The translations under genes were made by a program, and so were the position numbers. 23,852 bases of DNA from Oscillospiraceae bacterium (GTDB lineage: Bacteria > Bacillota > Clostridia > Oscillospirales > Acutalibacteraceae), in contig DOUO01000036.1 of NCBI GenBank assembly GCA_003520555.1, positions 1 through 23,852 of the forward strand, given 5' to 3'. The notes under the pieces were generated by a model. That model saw nothing but the letters and a program-made list of their open reading frames with translations, was not told where the DNA came from and did no database searches. Shown here piece after piece: positions 14,748 through 22,408 of this stretch; position 1 is the stretch's first letter, and each line of letters begins with the position of its first letter.

Positions 14748-15896
14748 ATGCGGGCTAAAACAGTTATCAAACAATCGGTAAAGTTGTTATCGCTGGTTTT
14801 GGCGGTTGGTCTTTCCGTTTGCTTTTTGCAGGAATTTGTGCTTTGCAACGCAGACCATAACCGGGAAAGAATCAAGGGGTTTTATCTTGAGGAAAACAAT
14901 TCCCTTGACGTAGTATACATGGGCGCAAGCGAGGTTTATTCCGACCTGGCGCCGGGCTACGCCTACAAGAATAACGGCGTAACAAGCTACCTTTATGCTT
15001 CTCAGGCAAGCTCGATACTGAGCTATAAATATCAGCTTACCGAACTTTTGAAGCATCAAAATCCAAAGCTTATTGTAATCGAGCTTAACTCCGCGGTTTA
15101 CGCAAACGACGAGCAGGTTGTAAAGGACGAAAATGTCCGCAATTATGTTGACAATACGCCGTTGAGCTTTGACAAGGTCGATTTTGTAAACAGCTACACC
15201 GATAAAAATAAGGAAGAATATCTGTTTCCGCTGATAAAATACCACGACACATGGAAAGACCTCGGCGACAACATGGGCTTCATCTCCACAATTGCCAAAG
15301 GTCGTGCGCGCGGTTACAATTATCTCAAGGGCATGATGAACCAAACGGTAATCTTTCAGTCTACTCAGCGCGTAGTTAACGACTTTATTGCCGACATTAA
15401 TGACAAAAAGCCGCTTACCGAGCTTTCGGAAAAAAAGCTCAGAGAGCTGTTGCGTTTCTGCAAGGATAAAAACCTTGATAATGTGGTATTCGCAAGATTC
15501 CCGCATCTTGTTACCAGAAGAACCTTAGACCGTTGTGAAAGAAGCAATACCGTTGAACAGATAGTTACCGAATACGGGTTTGAGTATCTGAATTTCGAAA
15601 AAAACTGTGAAGAAATCGGACTTGACTATGAAAAAGATTTTTATAATCTTGACCATTTGAATGTTTACGGACAACGTAAATTCACAGATTATATTACCGG
15701 GTTTATCGGTAAAAAATACGGTATCAAAGGTTCAAAGCTTTCTGATAACCGTCAGGCAGAATGGAATTCGGCTTATGATTATTACAACGCGTACTACAGC
15801 TACAGCGATGAGCTTATTAAGCAAAACACCTCAAAGGAGCTTGACGAAAGTATAATTGAAAGCCCGGAGTTTACAAAGCATTTGGCAAAGAGCTGA
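14748..15896 (+). CDS. Membrane-anchored SGNH/GDSL hydrolase-like protein
   Basis: A 382-residue protein with an N-terminal hydrophobic anchor (residues about 10-32) and an extracytoplasmic domain. VVYMGASEVYS places a candidate nucleophile Ser at 61 after a hydrophobic strand, as in the SGNH family's first block. PKLIVIELNS (about 106-115) matches the next strand. NLDHLNVYGQ, with Asp302 and His303, resembles the terminal Asp-His block. This layout is seen in wall or polysaccharide O-acyltransfer proteins of the DltD/AlgX type. Those usually sit beside an MBOAT acyltransferase; none is here, so the substrate is unknown. It follows a lipoprotein gene by 15 bases with AGGAG upstream. The family call is moderate because identity is judged from motifs only. 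Confidence 0.72.
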   Translation: MRAKTVIKQSVKLLSLVLAVGLSVCFLQEFVLCNADHNRERIKGFYLEENNSLDVVYMGASEVYSDLAPGYAYKNNGVTSYLYASQASSILSYKYQLTELLKHQNPKLIVIELNSAVYANDEQVVKDENVRNYVDNTPLSFDKVDFVNSYTDKNKEEYLFPLIKYHDTWKDLGDNMGFISTIAKGRARGYNYLKGMMNQTVIFQSTQRVVNDFIADINDKKPLTELSEKKLRELLRFCKDKNLDNVVFARFPHLVTRRTLDRCERSNTVEQIVTEYGFEYLNFEKNCEEIGLDYEKDFYNLDHLNVYGQRKFTDYITGFIGKKYGIKGSKLSDNRQAEWNSAYDYYNAYYSYSDELIKQNTSKELDESIIESPEFTKHLAKS

Positions 15897-15919
15897 ATTA
15901 AATATAATCGTGTAATATT

Positions 15920-15954
15920 GCGCGGAGGTAACAAAAAAACTGTTTCCTCCGCGC
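15920..15954 (+). terminator. Long GC-rich hairpin after SGNH-like gene
   Basis: A perfect 9-bp stem (GCGCGGAGG 15920-15928 with CCTCCGCGC 15946-15954) has a further 4-bp AACA/TGTT inner helix. The following ATTTACTATTG is a poor U-tract, so it may be a weak terminator or a 3' stabilising structure. Confidence 0.6.
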
Positions 15955-15962
15955 ATTTACTA

Positions 15963-15991
15963 TTGATTTTCCCGCTGAAATGATGTAAAAT
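15963..15991 (+). promoter_or_regulatory. Sigma-A promoter of HIT-phosphoribosyltransferase unit
   Basis: TTGATT (15963-15968), 17 bases, TAAAAT (15986-15991). The resulting leader of about 105 bases holds two hairpins before the HIT gene. Confidence 0.7.
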
Positions 15992-16001
15992 TATGTTAAG
16001 C

Positions 16002-16024
16002 GTTAATAATACTAAATTATTAAC
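16002..16024. repeat. Perfect 9-bp inverted repeat in HIT leader
   Basis: GTTAATAAT (16002-16010) and ATTATTAAC (16016-16024) with a 5-base centre. It is just downstream of the expected transcription start and could act as an operator or as an RNA hairpin. Confidence 0.55.
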
Positions 16025-16043
16025 TGATACCAATCTTTATTAT

Positions 16044-16063
16044 AAAGCAGACTTCTGCTTTTT
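16044..16063 (+). terminator. Attenuator-like hairpin in HIT leader
   Basis: AAAGCAG (16044-16050) pairs with CTGCTTT (16055-16061) around ACTT, followed by two more Ts (five in all). It lies 41 bases before the HIT start and after the promoter at 15963, so it could attenuate rather than end the previous gene. Confidence 0.5.
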
Positions 16064-16104
16064 GACAGAGAATTGTATGAAATTATTATTTAGGGGACGA
16101 TTAA

Positions 16105-16446
16105 ATGGACGATTGTATTTTTTGTAAAATAATAGACGGCTCAATTCCGTCAAAAAAGGCGTATGAAGATGATAAAATCGTAGCTTTTCACGATCTGCAG
16201 CCGCAGGCTCCCGTGCACGTACTCGTTGTGCCCAAGCAGCATATTTGCTGTGCGGATAAAATTGATGAAAGCAATGCCGATGTAATTGCGCATATATTCA
16301 CAAAAATTCCGCATATCACCAAATCTCTCGGACTTGTAAACGGTTATCGTATTGTAAATAACTGCGGTGATGACGCGTGTCAAACCGTTAAGCATATTCA
16401 TTTCCATATTCTCGGCGGCACTCAAATGGCCGGCGGAATGGCATAA
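16105..16446 (+). CDS. HIT family nucleotide-binding protein
   Basis: A 113-residue histidine-triad protein of the Hint branch, which hydrolyses or transfers nucleoside phosphoramidates and similar adenylated compounds. The triad HIHFH is at residues 97-101. Cys4 and Cys7 form the CxxC zinc site with the family's His. FHDLQPQAPVHVLVVPKQHI is the usual N-terminal strand region. Length is normal. AGGGGA lies 7 bases before the start. The next gene, a phosphoribosyltransferase, starts 10 bases after the stop with AAGGAGG, so both belong to one nucleotide-related unit. Confidence 0.95.
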   Translation: MDDCIFCKIIDGSIPSKKAYEDDKIVAFHDLQPQAPVHVLVVPKQHICCADKIDESNADVIAHIFTKIPHITKSLGLVNGYRIVNNCGDDACQTVKHIHFHILGGTQMAGGMA

Positions 16447-16456
16447 GGAGGACGCA

Positions 16457-16993
16457 ATGGACACTTACCATATTAATATCGCAGGCGTTGAACGAGATTT
16501 AAAGCTGTATCCGGTTAATGACAATCTCAGCATCGCGGCGTTTATCATGTTCGGCGACGTTGAGGTTACGGAAAAAGCCGCGGCTGAGCTCTTAAAGCTC
16601 TGTCCCGAACATGATGTTGTTGTATCTGCTGAGGCAAAGGGTATTCCCCTCGGTTATGAAATGGCTCGTCAGGGCTGCCGCGAGTATGTAATTGCACGTA
16701 AAAGTGTTAAGGTTTACATGCGCAACTGCACCGAGGTTACGGTTAATTCAATCACAACCGCAAATGAGCAAAAGCTTTATCTCGGCGATGATGAGGCTGA
16801 TTATCTTAACGGCAAACGCGTTTTGATTGTTGACGACGTTGTTTCCACCGGCGAAAGCCTTGCCGCGCTTGAAAAGCTCATGGAAAAATGCGGCGCCGAA
16901 GTAGTCGGCAAGGCGTGCGTTCTTGCCGAAGGCGACGCAAAAGACAGAGATGATATTATTTTTCTTGAACCGCTGCCTGTGTTCACGAAATAA
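16457..16993 (+). CDS. Type I phosphoribosyltransferase (adenine PRTase-like)
   Basis: A 178-residue type I phosphoribosyltransferase, which links PRPP and a base in nucleotide salvage. The PRPP-binding motif VLIVDDVVSTGES is at 122-134 with Asp126-Asp127. VVVSAEAKGIPLGYEMAR (about 54-71) is the APT-like segment, though the overall match to adenine PRTase is loose and base specificity is not safe. I chose ATG 16457 because AAGGAGGA at 16445-16452 fits it; the frame stays open 90 bases upstream inside the HIT gene, which is overlap only. It ends 16 bases before comEC. Confidence 0.88.
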   Translation: MDTYHINIAGVERDLKLYPVNDNLSIAAFIMFGDVEVTEKAAAELLKLCPEHDVVVSAEAKGIPLGYEMARQGCREYVIARKSVKVYMRNCTEVTVNSITTANEQKLYLGDDEADYLNGKRVLIVDDVVSTGESLAALEKLMEKCGAEVVGKACVLAEGDAKDRDDIIFLEPLPVFTK

Positions 16994-17009
16994 TTAACGG
17001 AGAATAAAT

Positions 17010-19247
17010 ATGAAACGGCTGCTTGGATTGATTGGATTAGTTTACCTTTCTGTTCTTGCAGCCGTTTTTTATTTTAACATTTCGGCAGTGATAGTTGTAA
17101 TTTCAGTATCTGTAATTATAACCGCTGTTATCATCAGGCTTGTAAAGCGTGATTTTGAATTTTTTACAAATTGTGTCGTGCTTTCTCTTGCAGCGATTTG
17201 TGCGGTATTATCTTTATTTCTTTATCAGAATATTGTTTATAATCCCGTAATTGATAAATATTCCGATAAAGAAATAAAAATTTCAGGTTATATTGCGGAT
17301 GAACCTCAGCTTTCCGGTAAAGGAGTAAATTATATTATTGAAACTTATTCGGTAAACGGTGTAAACGAAAGGCTGAAAATCCTGTTCAGAAGCTATAACG
17401 ATTTACATCTTGATGAATTTGATAAGCTCAGCGCCGGTTTAACCGTAACTCAAACGGACTTTGACCGTTACAAAAGCGAAGGAATATTTTTGTCTGTTAA
17501 TTCTTCCGATAAATTCGAAATTCAGCCTGCCGGGGAAAAGGAAGTTAATTTATATTCCTATGCCGTGGGTTTGCGCGTTTGGATTAAGGAGCAGCTGTCA
17601 CGCTTCTTTAAGGGTAATGATTACGGTGTAATTTGTGCTGTAATGTTGGGTGACAAATCTGCATTGACTGACGATTTAAATGATTCCTTTCGCAACACGG
17701 GAATGTCCCACTTAATTGTGGTATCGGGCTTGCATTTATCCATTCTGTTAAGCCTTTTTACGCTTTTATTTAAAAAGCTTAAGCCAAGATTATGGATGCT
17801 GATTTCCGCCTCGGCTTTCATACTTGTGTATTCCGCGATTACGGGTTTTGCGCCGTCGGTAGTTCGCGCAGGTATAATGCAGTTCATAATCCTCTTGGGA
17901 TACTATCTTTCAAGACAGCCCGACAGCATTAATTCGCTCGGTTTGGCCGCGCTCGCGCTGACTTTAGGCAATCCCTACGCTGTCGGAAATATAGGTCTGC
18001 TGATGTCCTTTGCCGCTACGTTCGGAATTCTTATTTGGGCGACGCCGCTGTATAATTTCCTTGTTAAAGCGCTGCGCTTAAATAGCTTTAATAAACGCGC
18101 GTTTGAACTTAAAATTGCCAAAAAGCGTTCGCCTCGATTTCTTGCGTATTATTTTGCCAACCGTATAGTTAACTTTGTATTGCAGATTATCTCTGTTTCG
18201 TTAACGGCTTCACTTTGGATAATGCCGATAACCGTTTTGGCTTTCGGTAAAATTTCTCCGCTTTCCGCAATTATCTCGATATTCGCGGAACCTCTTGCGG
18301 CAGTTTTGTTGTTCTGTTCATTACTTACTGTTGTATTTTGCTTTATTCCTAATCCGTTTAATCCTTTCGCGCTTGCAGCCGCGCTTTGCAGCAAGCTTTT
18401 GATATTTGTAATTAAGCTTTTTGCCGGTCTGCCGTTCGCGAGCATAAAGGCGGACAAGCCGTATTTTTACATTTGGATTGCGGTTACCGTGCTTTTGGCA
18501 ATAGGAGCGTATTTTATGTGGAGATACCGCAAAAAGGGAGCGCGCTATCCCGTGCCGGTAATCCTTCTTTCGGCGCTTACACTGCTTGCCGGATTTAGCA
18601 TTACCCGGATGTTCAGGGACAAAAGCACATATCTTACCGTTAACTGCGACAGCGCCGGAATGATTGCGGCGGTCAATAACGACAGCAACGTTTCTGTTTT
18701 ATGCTGCGGAGGTACAAATAAAAGCTATAAAATGATTTGCGAATCGCTTTTGTCGGAGACAGATACCATTGATTATCTTGTAGTTCCAAGGCAGACAAAA
18801 TATTATTCAAGCCTTTATGAAAGATTTACCTCGGAATTTGACGTACAGGAAACTTTAGTGTATGATAATAAAGGCGCCGCGGCAGATGCCGACTGCGTAT
18901 TATGTGAACCGTATACTATAACCAAAAGCAATCTTTTGCCGGGCGCGGTTAATTCGGTTTACGCCTATAACAATTTCTCATGTCAGTACCTGAAAACCGA
19001 CGGAAAATCTGTTCTGCTGTTAACCACGGGAACCGACATTTCCAAAATTCCGGTAAATATGCGCGCGGCGGATATAATTGTTACCGCTTCGGTACCCGCG
19101 AATTGCGAATTGCTTACCTGCACGGATTTGTATTTTACGGGTTCGCAAAAAACTTTTCAAAAGCACCTGTCCGATCTTGAAGGCGTATGCGATTCATTAA
19201 TCAGAGTAAACTGCGAAACAATAAAAATAAAATGTAACGGAGAATAA
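17010..19247 (+). CDS. comEC: ComEC/Rec2-family DNA uptake protein with degenerate C-terminal domain
   Basis: A 745-residue polytopic protein of the ComEC family, the inner-membrane channel for transforming DNA. N-terminal membrane segments lead to an OB-like extracellular part (about 88-172). The competence domain (about 200-500) carries GMSHLIVVSGLHLSIL at 231-246 and ten or so membrane helices. The C-terminal 205 residues sit where other ComECs have a metallo-beta-lactamase-like nuclease domain, but the metal motif HxHxDH is absent: the equivalent position after DYLVV reads PRQTKYYSS (593-601). Uptake without that nuclease activity, or loss of function, is possible. A 10-bp inverted repeat followed by six Ts lies within its first 20 codons. 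It is followed at once by holA, as in many Firmicutes. Confidence 0.92.
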   Translation: MKRLLGLIGLVYLSVLAAVFYFNISAVIVVISVSVIITAVIIRLVKRDFEFFTNCVVLSLAAICAVLSLFLYQNIVYNPVIDKYSDKEIKISGYIADEPQLSGKGVNYIIETYSVNGVNERLKILFRSYNDLHLDEFDKLSAGLTVTQTDFDRYKSEGIFLSVNSSDKFEIQPAGEKEVNLYSYAVGLRVWIKEQLSRFFKGNDYGVICAVMLGDKSALTDDLNDSFRNTGMSHLIVVSGLHLSILLSLFTLLFKKLKPRLWMLISASAFILVYSAITGFAPSVVRAGIMQFIILLGYYLSRQPDSINSLGLAALALTLGNPYAVGNIGLLMSFAATFGILIWATPLYNFLVKALRLNSFNKRAFELKIAKKRSPRFLAYYFANRIVNFVLQIISVSLTASLWIMPITVLAFGKISPLSAIISIFAEPLAAVLLFCSLLTVVFCFIPNPFNPFALAAALCSKLLIFVIKLFAGLPFASIKADKPYFYIWIAVTVLLAIGAYFMWRYRKKGARYPVPVILLSALTLLAGFSITRMFRDKSTYLTVNCDSAGMIAAVNNDSNVSVLCCGGTNKSYKMICESLLSETDTIDYLVVPRQTKYYSSLYERFTSEFDVQETLVYDNKGAAADADCVLCEPYTITKSNLLPGAVNSVYAYNNFSCQYLKTDGKSVLLLTTGTDISKIPVNMRAADIIVTASVPANCELLTCTDLYFTGSQKTFQKHLSDLEGVCDSLIRVNCETIKIKCNGE
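17013..17070 (+). terminator. Terminator-like hairpin inside start of comEC
   Basis: AAACGGCTGC (17013-17022) and GCAGCCGTTT (17058-17067) are exact reverse complements 35 bases apart, and Ts run to 17070. The left arm covers codons 2-5 of comEC. It is placed to end the HIT-phosphoribosyltransferase transcript. The long loop makes it less certain. Confidence 0.5.
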
Positions 19248-19248
19248 A

Positions 19249-20292
19249 ATGCCGAAAATCACTGAAGCTGATTTAAAAAAACATATAAAACAAAAATCAT
19301 TCTCGCCGATTTACGTAATTCACGGCACCGAACAGATGTTTATTAAGCGTTACACTGAAATGCTTGTCACGGCGGTAGCGGGAAAAAGTCCTTCGGATTT
19401 CAATTTTCACAAGTTTTCCGGCGACATTAATCTTGATGAGCTTGCGGCGTCGGTTCAAATAGTGCCGTTTATGAGCGAGTACAACTGTGTTTTAATTACA
19501 GATGTTTTTCTGGACTCAATGGACGCCGATACCATTGACCGACTTAAAACAATTCTTGCGCAAAAAATTGACGGCTCGGTCGTAATAATCTCAATGCCGT
19601 CATACATCCCGAAGAAAAACAAAGCCGCGCTTTCTTCTATAATTAAAAAAGCTGAAAAAAACGGCTCTGTTATTGAATTTGACAAGCTCGACCAAAACAC
19701 CCTTGAAAGATATATAGCAAAGTGGGCAAATCAAAACGGCAAGCTTATTTCACACATCAACGCCTCTAAGCTTATTGCGAGCTGCGGAACCGACCTCAAT
19801 ATGCTCAAAAACGAGGTGGATAAACTCAGCGCTTACGCTTCGGGTGAGGAAATTACCCTTGAGGATATAAACTCGTTGGCGACAGTAAATCTTGAAACAA
19901 AAATTTTTGCGCTGTCAGACGCCGTAATACGCGGACAGGGTGACAAAGCCTTCACCGCGCTCGATTTGCTGTTTTATCAAAAGGAAGAACCCATCGCAAT
20001 GCTTTATGTGCTGTCGGGTACTTTTGTAGACGCGTACCGAATGCGTGTCGCTAACGAATGCGGAGTAAATCAGCAGAGAGTTGCCGAAGACTTTGAATAC
20101 AAAAAGCGCGCGTTTACGCTCAGAAACGCCGCGAACTCAACCTCGCGGGTAAGCACTCAGGCGCTCAGAAAATGCCTTGACGCGCTTGTTGAAGCTGATT
20201 TGGCAATGAAGTCAACCTCAGTTGACAAAAGAATTTATCTTGAACAGCTTATCGCCAGGCTGCTGCTGATAACAAGGGAGGGCAGAGCCTGA
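19249..20292 (+). CDS. holA: DNA polymerase III delta subunit
   Basis: A 347-residue clamp-loader subunit that opens the sliding clamp during replication. The N-terminal FSPIYVIHGTEQMFIKRYTEML matches HolA's degenerate P-loop strand. VPFMSEYNCVLITDV, the domain II segment around ASCGTDLNMLKNEVDKL and the C-terminal all-helical domain with YRMRVANECGVNQQRVAEDFEYKKRAF are typical. Length fits (about 340). ACGGAG is 8 bases upstream; the start lies 2 bases after the comEC stop. Its stop overlaps the next gene's ATG by one base (TGATG), so translation is coupled. Confidence 0.95.
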   Translation: MPKITEADLKKHIKQKSFSPIYVIHGTEQMFIKRYTEMLVTAVAGKSPSDFNFHKFSGDINLDELAASVQIVPFMSEYNCVLITDVFLDSMDADTIDRLKTILAQKIDGSVVIISMPSYIPKKNKAALSSIIKKAEKNGSVIEFDKLDQNTLERYIAKWANQNGKLISHINASKLIASCGTDLNMLKNEVDKLSAYASGEEITLEDINSLATVNLETKIFALSDAVIRGQGDKAFTALDLLFYQKEEPIAMLYVLSGTFVDAYRMRVANECGVNQQRVAEDFEYKKRAFTLRNAANSTSRVSTQALRKCLDALVEADLAMKSTSVDKRIYLEQLIARLLLITREGRA

Positions 20293-20879
20293 TGCTGAAA
20301 ATCCGTGAGGCAATAATTGTTGAGGGCAGATACGATAAAATCAAGCTGAGCGGTTTAATAGACGCGCCGATAATAGAAACAAACGGCTTCCGCATTTTTT
20401 CAGACAGGGAAAAGCAAAGCTTAATACGCCGGATAGCTCAAAGCCGAGGTATTCTTGTGCTTACTGACAGCGACGGCGCAGGCTTTATAATTCGCAATTT
20501 TCTGAAAGGCGCTGTTCCGAAGGAGCAGATAAAGCATTGTTATATTCCGCAGATAGCAGGTAAGGAAAAACGCAAGGCGCAAAAAAGCAAAGAAGGTTTG
20601 CTCGGAGTTGAAGGCGTTACGGATGAAATTATCCTGAACGCCGTGAAGAATTGCGGAGCAACAATTATCGGTGAAAAATCCGCGCCCGAACCTGTAATTT
20701 CAAAGACTGATTTGTATATGCTCGGTCTAACCGGTACCGAAAACTCGGCAGTTTTGCGTCAAAAGCTTTTAAAACAGCTTAACATGCCGTCGTATCTGAG
20801 CACAAACGCGATGCTTTCCGCGCTTAATTGTTTATATTCTTTAGAAGAATTAAAGTCTGTTGTTGACAATTTGATATAA
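20292..20879 (+). CDS. RNase M5-like Toprim protein
   Basis: A 195-residue protein with an N-terminal Toprim domain: EG loop at Glu11 and a DSD acidic pair at 59-61 (TDSDGAG). The stretch KEKRKAQKSKEGLLGVEG is characteristic of ribonuclease M5. The C-terminal region TDLYMLGLTGTENSAVLRQKLLKQLNMP is the RNase M5 C-terminal (DUF4093) type. RNase M5 matures 5S rRNA with uL18 in Bacillus, where its gene lies beside ksgA; here it lies beside holA. Second-position differences (EGRYD rather than EGKDD) make orthology probable, not certain, so I leave rnmV unassigned. It is the last gene of the run and precedes a bidirectional terminator. Confidence 0.85.
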   Translation: MLKIREAIIVEGRYDKIKLSGLIDAPIIETNGFRIFSDREKQSLIRRIAQSRGILVLTDSDGAGFIIRNFLKGAVPKEQIKHCYIPQIAGKEKRKAQKSKEGLLGVEGVTDEIILNAVKNCGATIIGEKSAPEPVISKTDLYMLGLTGTENSAVLRQKLLKQLNMPSYLSTNAMLSALNCLYSLEELKSVVDNLI

Positions 20880-20886
20880 CATAAAA

Positions 20887-20920
20887 CAGGGTTCGGACAT
20901 TTCCGAACCCTGAAATTTTT
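20887..20920. terminator. Bidirectional terminator between convergent genes
   Basis: A perfect 10-bp stem (20887-20896 with 20903-20912) and 6-base loop ACATTT. On the plus strand AAATTTTT follows; on the minus strand TTTTAT follows. It serves the RNase M5-like gene and the convergent transporter gene. Confidence 0.93.
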
Positions 20921-20955
20921 ATATGCTTCTGTAATAAATTATTTATCGGCTCAGG

Positions 20956-22329
20956 TTAACCCGAATAATTTTTGGTTATCAGGCCGTAAACAAAAATGAA
21001 TCCCAACAGCAGCGGCAAAACATATTTAAGGTAAATCTTAAAGCCTTTTTTAAGCTTCATGCCTTTGCCCGAGTTTACCTCCGCAAGATAGTTGTCAAAG
21101 CCCCAGCCTCTTTTTGTTGTACAGAACATCAGGAACAGCAGAGCTCCCAACGGAAGGAGAATATTGCTGACAATAAAGTCCTCGCTGTCCAACATTCCGA
21201 GACCGCCTATAATGTGAAAATCACTCCAGATGTTGAATCCGAAAACGCAGGGAAGACACGCCGCAAGCATAAACAAGCAGTTGATAACGGTTGATTTTTT
21301 CCTGCTCCATTTAAAGTTATCCATACTGCTTGAAATAAGGTTTTCGTACACGGCGGTAACTGTTGAAAAGCTTGCAAAGCTCATGAACAGGAAGAACAAA
21401 GTGCCCCAAATTCGTCCGCCCGGCATATGCAGAAAAATATTTGGCAGCGCAAGGAAAATAAGCGAAGGACCTTCACCCGGTTCAACCCCGAAGCTGAAGC
21501 ACGCAGGAAAGATAATCAGTCCGCTCATTATCGCCACAAATGTGTCAAGCGCCGTAATTCTGACCGATTCGCTCAGAAGTGTGTTGTCCTTGCTCATATA
21601 GCTTCCGAAGATTTCCATCGACGCAATGCCTAAGCTAAGCGTAAAGAACGCCTGGTTCATTGCGGAGCTGATTACATTAATCCAGCCTATTTTGTTAACC
21701 TTGTTCATGTCGGGAATAAGGTAGAACTTAAGACCTTCGCCAACGCCGCTGAGCGTAAGGCTGTTAAACGCAAGAATAATAATCAGCAAAAGAAGCGCAA
21801 GCATCATAAACTTGTTTACTCGCTCGAGGCCGTTTTTGATACCTATGCTGCATACAAAAAAGCCCCCTACAACCATAATGGCGGTGAACAGTATCAGCTC
21901 CCACGGGTCGCTTAGCATACTGCCGAAAATGTTTGAAACCTCGTCGGCGCTTTTGATTCCTTCAAACTGACCTGACGCGAATTTCCATCCGTAATCAACC
22001 ATCCAGCCCGAAACGGTTGAGTAATACATCATCAAAAGGTAACATCCCGCAATACACAGCCATCCGTGAATATGCCATTTGCTTTTTTTAGGTTCAAGTG
22101 TTTTGTAAGCGCCTACAATACTCTTACGGCTTCCGCGTCCTATGGCAAACTCCATCGTCAGTATAGGTATACCCATAATTGCCAGGAAAAACAGATATAT
22201 CAGAACAAAAATTCCGCCTCCGTTTTGTCCGGCTATAAAAGGAAACTTCCATACGTTTCCTATTCCGATTGCGCAGCCGGCGCTTACCAAAATAAAGCCC
22301 AATCGCGACTTAAAGCTTTCACGTTCCAT
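20956..22329 (-). CDS. Sodium:neurotransmitter symporter family (SNF) transporter
   Basis: A 457-residue LeuT-fold secondary transporter of the neurotransmitter:sodium symporter family, which imports amino acids or related amines using the sodium gradient. The N-terminal signature VSAGCAIGIGNVWKFPFIAGQNGGGIFVLIYL gives transmembrane helix 1 with its unwound Gly-rich centre. About 11 hydrophobic segments follow, including TVSGWMVDYGW (helix 3) and FFTLSLGIASMEIFGSYM (helix 6 region), and the C-terminal helix ends near residue 455. I chose the ATG at 22329 since AGGAG on the minus strand sits 7 bases before it; an ATG at 22344 overlaps that site. Substrate is not readable. It has its own promoter. 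Confidence 0.93.
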   Translation of the reverse strand: MERESFKSRLGFILVSAGCAIGIGNVWKFPFIAGQNGGGIFVLIYLFFLAIMGIPILTMEFAIGRGSRKSIVGAYKTLEPKKSKWHIHGWLCIAGCYLLMMYYSTVSGWMVDYGWKFASGQFEGIKSADEVSNIFGSMLSDPWELILFTAIMVVGGFFVCSIGIKNGLERVNKFMMLALLLLIIILAFNSLTLSGVGEGLKFYLIPDMNKVNKIGWINVISSAMNQAFFTLSLGIASMEIFGSYMSKDNTLLSESVRITALDTFVAIMSGLIIFPACFSFGVEPGEGPSLIFLALPNIFLHMPGGRIWGTLFFLFMSFASFSTVTAVYENLISSSMDNFKWSRKKSTVINCLFMLAACLPCVFGFNIWSDFHIIGGLGMLDSEDFIVSNILLPLGALLFLMFCTTKRGWGFDNYLAEVNSGKGMKLKKGFKIYLKYVLPLLLGFIFVYGLITKNYSG

Positions 22330-22361
22330 AATAATACTCCTCATATATACATAACAAAACT

Positions 22362-22390
22362 ATTATATATCTTTATAAGAGCTTTTTCAA
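22362..22390 (-). promoter_or_regulatory. Sigma-A promoter of the SNF transporter
   Basis: Minus strand: TTGAAA (22390-22385), 17 bases, TATAAT (22367-22362). It lies between sigK and the transporter, 33 bases before the latter's start, so the transporter is expressed independently of sigK. Confidence 0.85.
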
Positions 22391-22408
22391 GGTATTATTA
22401 AAAGGAGT

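Noticed and set aside
14787..15506. 239-codon ORF on the minus strand
   Set aside because: It lies wholly antisense to the SGNH-like gene, has no family resemblance and no ribosome-binding site.
16062..16089. Promoter TTGACA-16-TATTAT for the HIT gene
   Set aside because: The start site would fall inside the ribosome-binding site; the promoter at 15963 leaves a normal leader.
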